Part shown: in pieces, positions 19,365-28,125 of the stretch
How positions within the stretch are numbered: position 1 is the first letter of the stretch
How the letters are laid out: each line of letters starts with the position of its first letter
Source of the DNA: an uncultured Roseobacter sp.
GTDB taxonomy: Bacteria > Pseudomonadota > Alphaproteobacteria > Rhodobacterales > Rhodobacteraceae
Direction of reading: 5' to 3'
NCBI RefSeq assembly: GCF_947492555.1
Contig: NZ_CANLNE010000001.1
Location: 372,001-436,000, forward strand
Length of the DNA: 64,000 nucleotides
Made by a program: the position numbers and the translations under genes
Notes under the pieces: generated by a model
Seen by the model: only the letters and a program-made list of their open reading frames with translations
What the model was told of the DNA's origin: nothing
Database searches by the model: none

Positions 19365-20366
19365 TTATGGCTTGATGTCTTTCCCAGCAGATTTATTGGT
19401 GAAATCAAGCGTATAAGCAGCCTGCCAGTCCAGACCGTCTTCCAGCACCCCCGCCGCCACCATCTTGTTGTAGAAATCGCCAATCACCTCGTCGGTCATG
19501 GAGCCGATACCGGTTTCCAAGGCCGCGCCGCTGTCGACGATCCCCTGCTCAAGCATCATTTTCTTGGCAAAATCAATCTTGTCCTGCGACATGTCCGGGT
19601 TGGCGGCCATGATCATCTCGTCGGCCGCACTGCTGTCGCCGTAGAGATAATTATACCACCCGGTCAGCGAGCCATCGACAAAACAGGTCACCTTGTCGGG
19701 ATCGCTCTCGATGGTATCGGCCATGGTCTCGATCGTTGTCGCGTAAGACGAATAGCCCGCGTCGGCGATCAGGAAGACATTGGGCTCAAAGCCCGCCTCT
19801 TTCAGAACCGCATATGGTTCAGAGCTCAGATACCCCTGCATGCCTTTCTGCTTGTCGGCAATGAAGGGGGCCGGGTTGAAAGTATAGGGTTCGCGCTGTT
19901 CGACCGTAAAGCCGTGCTCGGCGATCATCCATTGATAGTAGGAGGTGAAACCATTGTCCCCGATCAGCAACGTGAGGTCCTTGAGGTCCTCCCAGCTTTC
20001 GGCTTCACCGGGATGGGCGAGGATCACCTGCGGGTGTTTCTGAAAGATCGCAGCGACCGAGACAACCGGAATACCTTCCTTGACCGCGTTGAAGGCCTGC
20101 AGCATGTCGCCACCCATGTGGAAATCGATCCGGCCCGCCAGCATCAGCGCGCGGTTGTTGACCTGCGGTCCGCCGGAAATGATCTCTACGTCCAGCCCGC
20201 ATTCGGCGTAGGTGCCATCTGCCACGGATTGATAGAACCCGCCATGTTCCGCCTGTGCCAGCCAATTGGTGCCAAAGACCACAGGCGTCAGGTGGCCGTC
20301 CGCCAGACTGGCAGTCGCGCTCAGACATAGGGCGCTGACGAGGGGGGAAATTCTGGAAAGGGACAT
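19365..20366 (-). CDS. ABC transporter substrate-binding protein, NMT1/THI5-like
   Basis: The start at 20366 gives a 333-residue protein with a Sec signal peptide (MSLSRISPLVSALCLSATAS, cleaved near SLA/DG). The mature part has the two-lobed NMT1/THI5-like binding fold: FGTNWLAQAEHGGFYQSVADG, then GLDVEIISGGPQVNNRALMLAG and the hinge block VILAHPGEAESWEDLKDL. Relatives bind thiamine-pyrimidine precursors, riboflavin-type rings, sulfonates or hydantoin-like rings. As first gene of the nine-gene operon it defines the imported substrate. The presence of a deaminase and a creatininase downstream points to a nitrogen-containing ring, but the ligand is unknown. Confidence 0.87.
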   Translation of the reverse strand: MSLSRISPLVSALCLSATASLADGHLTPVVFGTNWLAQAEHGGFYQSVADGTYAECGLDVEIISGGPQVNNRALMLAGRIDFHMGGDMLQAFNAVKEGIPVVSVAAIFQKHPQVILAHPGEAESWEDLKDLTLLIGDNGFTSYYQWMIAEHGFTVEQREPYTFNPAPFIADKQKGMQGYLSSEPYAVLKEAGFEPNVFLIADAGYSSYATTIETMADTIESDPDKVTCFVDGSLTGWYNYLYGDSSAADEMIMAANPDMSQDKIDFAKKMMLEQGIVDSGAALETGIGSMTDEVIGDFYNKMVAAGVLEDGLDWQAAYTLDFTNKSAGKDIKP

Positions 20367-20577
20367 GGCAACCTCCGCTGTGTGCTTTTCGCAAATCGTC
20401 CGGAGCATCTTGACCAGAGGGAAGCAAGATGCCGGGGAAATTGCGTCAGAGGTTCATGTTCGCCCAAAAAGCAGGCAAATTCCACGATTTTGTTGAATAA
20501 TTCATCTCGTTCCGTGTGCCGTCAGGCATCGAAGCCTGGCACACAGTCTGATCCGCACTGGACTTGCTTGGCAAAGA

Positions 20578-21324
20578 TTATACTGCCCCCGACCAGCAGG
20601 CGATGCATGCGTCCAGATGTTCGGGCTCAAAGGCGAGCCAGATCCGTCGCCGGGGCAAAGTGACAAGAAGGATGGCGAAGGGATCGGATTGATCGCCCAT
20701 CCACACCTGACATCCGGGGGTAGAGTTCCCGCCATTCTGTGCACCGGCGGCGGGGTTCTCCTCCAGGCGCTGCAAGCGCGCGCAGATACTGTCCTGACCT
20801 TTGAGCCGCACATCCGAACCCGAGGCTGCATCGCAGAGCGCCAGCGCGTAGCTCTCGCTTTCTGCGAGGGCGGTCTCCACGGGAACAGGAGGCTTTGCCA
20901 CATCGGCGTCCGCTGAGAGAAACGGCACAAGATCAGACGGGGACAGACCCGCGATCCCTTTGGCGGAACCATGATCGGAAAGCTCGCAACACACATGCAC
21001 TTCGGTCACGGCGGTGCAAAACGCCTGAAGCCGCGCTGCTACATCTGCGCCCTCGGTGTCCGAAACATCATCTGCTTTGGTGCCAATGTGCAGAATCCGG
21101 CGTTCGGCGACCAGGAGGTTTAGCTGCATTCCAGCATTGCCTGTAAAGATCAGACGGCGCGGCAATACCGTCTCCTCAATTTCGCGCAAAATAGCCGTCA
21201 GACCAATCGCACCGCCTTGGCCAGAAATCCTGCGACCGTACTCCGTGATCTCCGCACTCTCTGCGGCGAGGCTGCGCAAGACATCCTGCAGCCTCTTGTC
21301 CTCCGCTGCGACTCCATCGGGCAT
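20578..21324 (-). CDS. Hypothetical protein at the end of the kinase/GTPase cluster
   Basis: I do not recognise this 248-residue protein. It has no signal peptide or membrane segment. The N-terminal third is helical and charged, the middle (about 55-85, PRRLIFTGNAGMQLNLLV followed by RRILHIG) reads like alternating beta strands, and several cysteines occur (in EVHVCCELSD, LALCDAASG and CIACWSGAV). It follows the roadblock-like gene with only three bases between and is co-directional with the GTPase genes, so it probably works with them. The strand-rich middle may be a second, divergent roadblock-like fold; that is a guess. Confidence 0.7.
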   Translation of the reverse strand: MPDGVAAEDKRLQDVLRSLAAESAEITEYGRRISGQGGAIGLTAILREIEETVLPRRLIFTGNAGMQLNLLVAERRILHIGTKADDVSDTEGADVAARLQAFCTAVTEVHVCCELSDHGSAKGIAGLSPSDLVPFLSADADVAKPPVPVETALAESESYALALCDAASGSDVRLKGQDSICARLQRLEENPAAGAQNGGNSTPGCQVWMGDQSDPFAILLVTLPRRRIWLAFEPEHLDACIACWSGAV

Positions 21325-21327
21325 GGC

Positions 21328-21711
21328 TTAGGCCTCCCCGCAAAGGTCGGCCAAGGCTTCGGCACCTTGGCTGAAGACATCAGCAATTGACGTCCCGAAC
21401 TCACAAACAAAGCACAGTGCTTCTGCAGGCGATTTCTGGCAGCGAACGAAACAGGTCAATGATGCACCGCTGAAAGATACTGCGTGCAATGGTTCATCCC
21501 GAGTGTGAAGCACGTCGCACGCAACGGACTGCGCCAATGGCCCACAGAGCGAACCACGCGCCGTTTCACATAGGGCGTCAAGCCGCTCATGTGCCATCTT
21601 TTCACGCGTACTTGCAGCAAAGATCATACCAGTGGACAGATCGGCAAAAGCCACAACGCTGCAGCCCGGAAAGCGGGTGCGCAAGCGATCCAGCCTGTCC
21701 TGCACTGCCAT
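21328..21711 (-). CDS. Small roadblock/LC7-like protein (tentative)
   Basis: The ATG at 21711 gives 127 residues; a GTG three codons earlier is also possible. The protein opens with a short helix, then FPGCSVVAFADLSTGMIFAAS, a strand-turn-strand pattern like that of roadblock/LC7 proteins such as MglB, and ends with a long helix. In bacteria such proteins often act as dimeric regulators or activators of small GTPases. Three GTPase genes lie just upstream in the same direction, which agrees with such a role. The family call is from pattern only and needs a profile or structure comparison; the gene itself is well supported by position and size. Confidence 0.6.
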   Translation of the reverse strand: MAVQDRLDRLRTRFPGCSVVAFADLSTGMIFAASTREKMAHERLDALCETARGSLCGPLAQSVACDVLHTRDEPLHAVSFSGASLTCFVRCQKSPAEALCFVCEFGTSIADVFSQGAEALADLCGEA

Positions 21712-21813
21712 ATTAATCACCGTTACCCGATATCCACACGCGATCTGCCTTTTCAGAATAGCCTAGGCATAGCGGTAGAAAATGTGATTCCGGTTAACGA
21801 TTTACGGCCAATT

Positions 21814-22746
21814 TCATGAGAATTTTGGGCTCCAACTAAAGTCTTCTTCTGGATCGGGGCGTGGGGCCGGCCGCGCGCGGACGGATTTTGCAACCGGTCG
21901 GCGCGGGACGATCCGCTCACTCTGTTCTGGGGTGGGGTCTTCCGGTGCAGGTTCTTCATCAGAGGTTGCACCGGCACTCTCATCCCGCAATGCCTGAAAG
22001 GGCGTATCCGTCGGCCCATCTGAACTTTGATCGGTCAGAAGGCCGATGAGACGCAAGAACTCATTCACAAAAGGCTCTGCACCGCTTTGGTCCCAAAGCT
22101 GGGCGTCGTCGCCCGCATCCCTTGCCTGCGTCAGTGAAATCATCAACGTCTTTGCAAACAGTCCGTCCGTTTCCGCGCGAACACGTTTGAGAACCTTCGC
22201 GCGATCCTTCTCCGACACCATCATGTCGCCCCGCGTGAGCAGCAGGATAGAGTGCTCCCGAATGACCTCTGACACTGTTTCCCAAACCGATGCTTCGCTC
22301 TGACGCCATGCTTGGGTGGCAGGACTGCACCAGATCACCCCGTCGGCTGCAGGCAGGATACGCTCCCAAACCTCCGATGGCATGTTCGGATCGGAAATGC
22401 CCGGCATGTCGATGATATCGCACATCTTCAGGATATCTTCTTCGCATTGAATGCGGATGTAAGCCGTCTGTTCGGGGGACGCCTCCTGCAAGGCTTCCAG
22501 ATCACAGGGCGTTTCAGTCCCCTCCAGATCAACGATGACCGCAGGTGCAGTGCCGTAGCTGATCCAGACCGGCGGCAGTTGGGTTGCGATCACCTGAACC
22601 GGCAAAGGATCCGAGCCAATCATCAGATTTGCCAGGGTGCTTTTCCCGGCGCTGAACTCCCCCATCAGAGCGATGCGCGGCCGACGCGGGCCGATCAACT
22701 TGCTCAGAAAGGCGGGGGTGTCCTGGGGCGCGTCTTCGTGGGTCAT
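21814..22746 (-). CDS. Dynamin-like GTPase, short form with acidic/proline-rich tail
   Basis: The 310-residue protein contains a complete GTPase head: G1 GEFSAGKST (29-37), G2 region with ATQLPPVWISYG, G3 DMPG (113-116) and G4 TRGD (171-174). GxFSAGKST is the form seen in bacterial dynamin-like proteins. After about residue 225 the sequence is a low-complexity acidic/proline tail with PEDPTPEQSERIVPRRP, with no room for a stalk or membrane paddle. Its start overlaps the stop of the large dynamin-like gene (ATGA), so the two are probably made in fixed ratio. Paired bacterial dynamins are known to act together; here one partner is essentially a head. Confidence 0.82.
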   Translation of the reverse strand: MTHEDAPQDTPAFLSKLIGPRRPRIALMGEFSAGKSTLANLMIGSDPLPVQVIATQLPPVWISYGTAPAVIVDLEGTETPCDLEALQEASPEQTAYIRIQCEEDILKMCDIIDMPGISDPNMPSEVWERILPAADGVIWCSPATQAWRQSEASVWETVSEVIREHSILLLTRGDMMVSEKDRAKVLKRVRAETDGLFAKTLMISLTQARDAGDDAQLWDQSGAEPFVNEFLRLIGLLTDQSSDGPTDTPFQALRDESAGATSDEEPAPEDPTPEQSERIVPRRPVAKSVRARPAPRPDPEEDFSWSPKFS

Positions 22747-24821
22747 GATGCGTACTCGTTCAATGTACTCAATGTCTTGCTCAACAAGGCCTGCGTGTCC
22801 GGCGGCGCGTTCCTTGCCACATGCGCCCGCAGCTCTTCCGGATTGGCCTGCGCCATGCGATCCAGCGAGGTGAACACGGATTTCTGCTCCGTCAGGAAGG
22901 CGTCAAAGGCCTGCAGCGCAGTGTCGCGCACCCCCTGTGCAAGATCGTCGCGCAATTCATCGACGAAGGGGTTTGTTTCGGTCTTGATCAATTCGTAGAA
23001 ATTCGCCGCGAAGGTCTTGTAGCCCCGGCGGTGTAGCCACCACCGCTTCCACCAGCTGCCGTTGAGATCAAGTGCTATGGTGCGCCCCAGAGAGACCGGC
23101 GGCGGCACCTGTGGCGCGCGTGGCTGAGAGATGGCAATCTCTTCCGGAGAGAGCCCGAAAGCCTGCAGGTAGAGTTGCGACAAAGCCTCTGACGCGCCTT
23201 GCGCTGCCGCTTCGAAGGCCGCCTTGCTTTTTCGCGCCAGCACCTTGTGGGAAGAACTCAGCAACATGCGCAACCCTGCCGGATCGTAAGTCCACGGGGT
23301 CATCTCGCCGTAGTTTTCGAGGTGCACGATCAGGGATGCGGTTGCACGATCCAGAAAACTCGCCTGCACACGATCCATACGCTCGGAGAATTCGGACAGT
23401 ATCTCTGCGAAGGCTGTTTCCAGCTTGCTCTTCTGCTCCGAAAAAATGCTCTCGAGGCGCTGATGTGCTGCCGCGCTTTCAAGTTTGCCCAATGCCGATG
23501 CGTCCGACGGTTGCGCGCTGATGCGGCGGGTGGCAGCCACGGCATTTGCAAGGTTCAACGCACTGCTGCCAATGCGCTGCAAGGTCGTCTCGCCAATCCC
23601 GTCGGCAATGCGTGTCGACAGCGCGTGCTGCAGTGCCGGCACACCGGAGAGCCCCCAGGCGAGCTTGACAGGATCACGTAGATCCGCGTCGCTTAGAACA
23701 GCGCTGAGATCCGCCTTTGCAGACCACTCCAACAGCGCATCCGCACTGGCAGCCGGAAGCGCATCCAGCCGGTTGTCCATCGCGCGGCTCGCCCATAGGG
23801 CACTGCCAAATATGACTTCGGCCTCTTCCGGCCCCTTGTGATGCGCCAGCGTGTCGGAAATACTCTGCGCGATCTGCGGAATTTGTGTCGTGGGGTCCGA
23901 CAATTCATCCACCCGATTGACGAAGATGATCACATCACGGGATTTTACGTGAGTGATCAGGCGGATCAGTGCCAGGTCCGTCGACGAAAGCGCCTGATGT
24001 GCCGAGAGGACGACCACGCAAATCCGACTGTCGCGGATCGAGCGGATCGTGATCTGCTCGCGCATCATGAACGTGTCATTCACCCCCGGCGTGTCGCGCA
24101 GGCACAAAGGCATGGGCAAGGCCGGGCGCGATAACGTCAGGTCTGCGGATTTGGTGATATCGGCGAAGCGGCCCTGCTCGTCGGAGACATCGGGATCATC
24201 CGCATCCGGTTCCTCGCCCAAACAGACGTAGCGCTCGATCAAGTCCTTGTCGACATACCCATAGTCGCGTTGCTGCCCCAATAATATTTCAAATTTCTGG
24301 CCAAGGCGAACGCGGGATTTTTCCCTCATTTCAGCAGCTTGCGCCTTGATCTTTTCAAGCTCGTCATCGGCACCGGCCCGGCTGGCCAGTTCCCCGATCC
24401 GACCACCGCCGGAAATCAGCCGGTCCCATTCATCCTCATCGAAAAAGCGAAAAGACGCGGCGGGCTTGAACCCTTTGCTCTCGGGCTGGAGATGCAGCGA
24501 TGTCACCACGGAGGTCCACGGGTTCACATCCGCCGGTAACAGGTCAGACTGGCCGACAAGCGCATTCACAAGCGAGGTCTTGCCGGATTTGATTTGCCCG
24601 ATCAGCGTGACGCTAGGTTCAAAATTCTCAAGCTGACGCAGCAATCGATCTGCGCGCTTCCCGGTGTTTTCGTCTCCCAGTGAGTGCAGCGCACGCAGTG
24701 CTGTGCGCAGCTCATCAGCAGAGTTTGCTGCGGCGCGCAGTGGCGCAAGGCCAAGCCCCAACAACTCGCTCTTGGTGGCCTGGTCGAACTCTTGATGATC
24801 GGCTGTGTTCAGAACATTCAT
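22743..24821 (-). CDS. Dynamin-like GTPase, long form
   Basis: The start at 24821 gives 692 residues. A helical N-terminal 70 residues precede the GTPase domain: G1 GQIKSGKT (75-82), a threonine in the switch region (NPWTSVVTSL), G3 DTPG (243-246, in RDTPGVND) and G4 NRVD (302-305). The C-terminal half is long helices, consistent with a dynamin-like stalk, and a tryptophan-rich basic patch WWKRWW (about 590-595) could insert into a membrane. No classic transmembrane pair is obvious. It is preceded by a 178-base AT-rich gap and translationally coupled to the short dynamin. Membrane remodelling is the family role; the target here is unknown. Confidence 0.82.
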   Translation of the reverse strand: MNVLNTADHQEFDQATKSELLGLGLAPLRAAANSADELRTALRALHSLGDENTGKRADRLLRQLENFEPSVTLIGQIKSGKTSLVNALVGQSDLLPADVNPWTSVVTSLHLQPESKGFKPAASFRFFDEDEWDRLISGGGRIGELASRAGADDELEKIKAQAAEMREKSRVRLGQKFEILLGQQRDYGYVDKDLIERYVCLGEEPDADDPDVSDEQGRFADITKSADLTLSRPALPMPLCLRDTPGVNDTFMMREQITIRSIRDSRICVVVLSAHQALSSTDLALIRLITHVKSRDVIIFVNRVDELSDPTTQIPQIAQSISDTLAHHKGPEEAEVIFGSALWASRAMDNRLDALPAASADALLEWSAKADLSAVLSDADLRDPVKLAWGLSGVPALQHALSTRIADGIGETTLQRIGSSALNLANAVAATRRISAQPSDASALGKLESAAAHQRLESIFSEQKSKLETAFAEILSEFSERMDRVQASFLDRATASLIVHLENYGEMTPWTYDPAGLRMLLSSSHKVLARKSKAAFEAAAQGASEALSQLYLQAFGLSPEEIAISQPRAPQVPPPVSLGRTIALDLNGSWWKRWWLHRRGYKTFAANFYELIKTETNPFVDELRDDLAQGVRDTALQAFDAFLTEQKSVFTSLDRMAQANPEELRAHVARNAPPDTQALLSKTLSTLNEYAS

Positions 24822-24971
24822 AGCCCTGTCCGCCCGCCTGCGCCGTCGCCAGACAGCGCGCAATCAGAGTCGTTGAATGTTGGCCCGTACGCCATGAATA
24901 ATCAGCCCCAATGAGATTTTTTCTTCCTCAAAAAGTGGCAAGCAATTGTGTGGCGATTGTGGCGCTTGGCT

Positions 24972-25009
24972 GGCTCAAATACTGCGTATTATTAAGTTTT
25001 TAATGAGCC
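24972..25009 (-). repeat. Nested inverted repeat at the end of the GTPase gene
   Basis: GGCTCA (24972-24977) pairs with TGAGCC (25004-25009), and inside it AATAC pairs with GTATT around a three-base loop. The repeat overlaps the stop codon of the GTPase gene and starts the AT-rich gap before the large dynamin gene. There is no T-run directly after, so it may mark an mRNA processing point or a weak terminator. The rest of the gap (24822-24971) holds no gene and may contain an internal promoter. Confidence 0.35.
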
Positions 25010-26112
25010 AGACGGATATCCAGATCCCGCTTGAGCTGCAGTATGATCGTGGCGGCGTCTGCCGCCGAGCGCAGATCGTTTTCGAGGCTCATGAGGACCA
25101 CCTTGTCGCTCGCCTCGTAGAGGTCGTTGCGCCAGGCATCAAAGGATGCGTCGCTCTGGGTGTGCGCCGCGGCCAGTTCGGCAAGGTCCTCGACGAGGGT
25201 GCCGCAGTTTTCAAGAACGGCATCCGGCTGCGGGGCGGCCGTCGTCAAATCCGCGACGCGGCCGCGCAACAAGGCAAGCGCCTTTTCGTAGGTTTGCGCC
25301 TGCGGCGTCACCTTTTTCTTGCCGGGCGCAGGGACTGACACCGCCGCATCCTGGGTCTCATTGCGCTGCAGAAAGAGCAGTGCACGATCTACATCGGCCC
25401 TTTGGCCAGAGGCGGCCAGATCAGACAGGGTTTGGCGGAGCGCCTTGACGCCACTGGCTGCCAGTTGTGTCTCCGAAATCTCGTCCCCGGCGCGCAAAGC
25501 CTTATGCGCGTGGAAAGTAGATGTGGGGAAGAAACTGTGAAATTCCTCGGCCGCGACAGCCTGCAAATTGGCGATCTGTGATTGCAGAGTTCCGACGCTC
25601 GCAAGGGCATCTGCCTTGGTCAGAACAAGGAAACTGTGATCCTTAAGGTGGTCAGATGCCTGCGCCCACAAGGCGGCCTCCTCCTCGGAAAAACACTGTG
25701 TGCACCACACGGCTATATCCGCCTGCGACAGGGCCCACCGGATTCGTTCCGAAAACATCCCGGTGCCGTCCAAAGCGGCCACATCCATGACTGTGGCGAG
25801 CTCAAGAAACGGGTTTTGCTGGGTCTCGGCGTGGACGTTCGGATCCTGAATCTGCTCCGCGCGCGTGTCGGTATGGCTTATTGAAAGTGCAAATGCGCTT
25901 GGTGGCGTGGCGGGTGCGGTCGCGCCCAGCAGGACATCACGCAACTGCGATTTGCCGATACCTTTGGGACCAAGAATGACCACCCGCACCCCGGCACAGA
26001 GCCGGTCGCGCAATCCACGTGCCTGTTGCGTGAGGGCCGGGGTCAACTGCCCGCTGTTCAGCATTTGGTCGAGACGGCCAATGACCTGCCCGGAACCGGC
26101 ATCATCCAACAC
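25000..26112 (-). CDS. GTPase-domain protein of the kinase/FHA/PP2C cluster
   Basis: The start is uncertain. A GTG at 26112 (370 residues), overlapping the phosphatase stop by eleven bases, is the reading that keeps most of the protein without running deep into the neighbour; an ATG at 26061 is an alternative. A P-loop GPKGIGKS (48-55), a G3-like DGTG (115-118) and a G4-like TKAD (165-168) define a P-loop GTPase of the dynamin/septin-like group, although the DxxG and switch regions are weakly conserved. The C-terminal 150 residues are helical. It is co-transcribed with the kinase, FHA and phosphatase genes and could be their effector. Confidence 0.75.
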   Translation of the reverse strand: MLDDAGSGQVIGRLDQMLNSGQLTPALTQQARGLRDRLCAGVRVVILGPKGIGKSQLRDVLLGATAPATPPSAFALSISHTDTRAEQIQDPNVHAETQQNPFLELATVMDVAALDGTGMFSERIRWALSQADIAVWCTQCFSEEEAALWAQASDHLKDHSFLVLTKADALASVGTLQSQIANLQAVAAEEFHSFFPTSTFHAHKALRAGDEISETQLAASGVKALRQTLSDLAASGQRADVDRALLFLQRNETQDAAVSVPAPGKKKVTPQAQTYEKALALLRGRVADLTTAAPQPDAVLENCGTLVEDLAELAAAHTQSDASFDAWRNDLYEASDKVVLMSLENDLRSAADAATIILQLKRDLDIRLAH

Positions 26113-26956
26113 GACGTATGCTTTCCGTGGTATCCATCGCCGCATCCGACGCGTGCCGCACACGGGCATCGTTCAGCTTCACCACCGAAAAGGAGACGTT
26201 GTCCAGATCGGGATCTTCCAGCTGGCGCAATCGTTCCAACAGATTGTCAGCGATTTCGGCACTATGGGCGCCCTGATGCACTTTCAGGACTGCGGCAATC
26301 TCATCGTTGCTCAGAAATTGCAGCCCGTCACTGGCCACAATCAGCATGTCGCTCGCGCGCAATTCAAGCGGCTCTTTCGGGCAATCGATACGTGGGATGT
26401 CCTCGCCAAACAGTACGGATGTCAGTGTGTTGCGATCAGGATGACACCGCGCCTCCTCATGGTTCAGCAACCCGGATTCGACCATGAAATCGATCTGCGG
26501 CGCCATCGAGTGGTCTTCGTTCAATTGCGACAGCTTTCCATCGCGGAACAAAAACAGCGGCGAGTCTCCGATCGATATCCAGTAGAGGTTCTTGTTGATG
26601 ATGACGGTTGCCACCAGCGTCGCCCCCATACCCCGCGTTTCAGGGTAGGATTCCACATGCTCGCGCAGGCAGGCATTGGCTCCCATGGCGGCATCGAAAA
26701 GATTGGCGGTGACAGATTTCTCGAAGGCATCGGCATCGCCACGCTGGAACATCAACTCGCTGAACACTTCGGTCACGACGATCTTGCTGGCGACATCCCC
26801 CGCAGCGTGCCCCCCCATGCCGTCCGCCAGCACCGCAAGGCCAACGTCTGAGCCACGGGAGAAATCCGCAATCACCGCGTCCTCCTGATAGCAGCGCTGA
26901 CCTTTGCTGAGCGCCGAGGCAGCGTCAAAATCAAAGGTCGGATGCATTGCCGCCAT
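26102..26956 (-). CDS. PP2C-family Ser/Thr protein phosphatase
   Basis: The 284-residue cytoplasmic protein has the PP2C metal-binding motifs in order: R21-x4-D26 in QRCYQEDAVI, ADGMGGHAAGD (about 44-54), VASDGLQFLSNDEI and the final DNVSFSVV. It should remove phosphate from Ser/Thr residues and reverse the action of the kinase encoded two genes upstream. The start overlaps the FHA gene by 26 bases, so its synthesis is probably coupled. Kinase, FHA protein and PP2C phosphatase together are a classic phospho-switch set, best known from type VI secretion loci, but no secretion genes occur here. Confidence 0.9.
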   Translation of the reverse strand: MAAMHPTFDFDAASALSKGQRCYQEDAVIADFSRGSDVGLAVLADGMGGHAAGDVASKIVVTEVFSELMFQRGDADAFEKSVTANLFDAAMGANACLREHVESYPETRGMGATLVATVIINKNLYWISIGDSPLFLFRDGKLSQLNEDHSMAPQIDFMVESGLLNHEEARCHPDRNTLTSVLFGEDIPRIDCPKEPLELRASDMLIVASDGLQFLSNDEIAAVLKVHQGAHSAEIADNLLERLRQLEDPDLDNVSFSVVKLNDARVRHASDAAMDTTESIRRVG

Positions 26957-28034
26957 CCGTCATCTCCCATTTGAAATCCGATCCACAAAGGGCCACGAAG
27001 CGGAGAGTCGTTTCTCCAATGCGAATGAGATCGGCATGCTGCAACTCCTCGGTGCTGAGCACAGGACGCGCGTTCCGGCGGATGATATTCGACTTGCCGC
27101 CGTGGCCCAGATAGAACTTGTTTTGTTCTTCGTCATAGGCAATTGCCGCGTGATTGTGCCGCGAAATACTGTTGTCGCCAAAATCAAGCTTGATGACCTG
27201 ATCGTCGCCCCGCCCGATCATCGACGCACCTGTGAAGATGCTGAAGGAATGGCCAATGCCCGGGCCTTCAACCACCACAAGCCAACCCACGGGGAATTTG
27301 TCGTGCTGAGGTTTGGCCGTCGCACTCTCTGGCGCGCCAATAGGATCGTTTGCATCCGCCTCCGCGCGGTTGAACCCTAACAGGCGCGTTTTCACCCGCC
27401 CGGCACGACGCCCGGCGCGGCCAGCCATCGGCGTGGCGCCCGCGGACATTTGCCCGTTTTCCGACAGATCAACAGGCTCCGGTTCAGGCGTGTTATCCGC
27501 TTCAGTGGCGCCACCGGACAGCTCCAGTTGTCGCTTGGCAAAGGCAACCACGTCAGACGTGTCGTTGTCTGCGGGTACGACGACCTCTTCCATGTCATCC
27601 GACATCTCGGGCGCGCCTTCCGGCGCGGTGGCGTCTTCGTCTTCGAACGCCTCTGTAAGGTGCTCCTCAGGTCCCTCGGATGGCTCAACACGCACCGGTT
27701 GCTTTTCCATCATGCGGGTCTGCGCCAGAACCGCGGCAATATCGGCACCCTCCGGTTCCTCGTCCTCTTCTGCCTCTGTCTCGGCTTCGGCCTCGGCTTC
27801 AACGACTTCCTCGTCCGGCAGATTTTCGGCGGATGCCTCATCCTCTTCTTCCTGCCGTTCTTGCCTGGTCTCCTCCACCTCTTCGCCATCTGTGGCCACC
27901 GCGAAAGGATCAAGCGGCAGCACGCGGTCCTCAGATGTCACCATGAAGGCATCGCGCAAAGCATCCTCGTCCAGAGCCTCGTCCCCAGTTGCAGGTCTAG
28001 ATTGGTTTTGAAAAACCTTCCGGAAGAGTGTCAT
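26931..28034 (-). CDS. FHA-domain protein with long acidic N-terminal region
   Basis: The ATG at 28034 gives 367 residues. Residues about 30-150 are extremely rich in Glu/Asp and probably disordered. A basic patch (GRAGRRAGRVKTR) leads to the C-terminal FHA domain (about 250-345): ASMIGRGDDQ with G274-R275, the phosphothreonine-binding SRHNHAA (S291, R292, H293) and a following SNII. FHA domains bind phosphothreonine, so this protein should read the mark made by the neighbouring kinase, either on itself or on partners. It lies between the kinase and phosphatase genes. Confidence 0.88.
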   Translation of the reverse strand: MTLFRKVFQNQSRPATGDEALDEDALRDAFMVTSEDRVLPLDPFAVATDGEEVEETRQERQEEEDEASAENLPDEEVVEAEAEAETEAEEDEEPEGADIAAVLAQTRMMEKQPVRVEPSEGPEEHLTEAFEDEDATAPEGAPEMSDDMEEVVVPADNDTSDVVAFAKRQLELSGGATEADNTPEPEPVDLSENGQMSAGATPMAGRAGRRAGRVKTRLLGFNRAEADANDPIGAPESATAKPQHDKFPVGWLVVVEGPGIGHSFSIFTGASMIGRGDDQVIKLDFGDNSISRHNHAAIAYDEEQNKFYLGHGGKSNIIRRNARPVLSTEELQHADLIRIGETTLRFVALCGSDFKWEMTDGGNASDL

Positions 28035-28125
28035 GTCATGCCTTTCCAATGTCGCTTGTTACCGAATGCTCCGGAACGCCCGCAGCAGTGATGGATAAAG
28101 TCGTTCGTCGTAGGCGAGGGCACCG

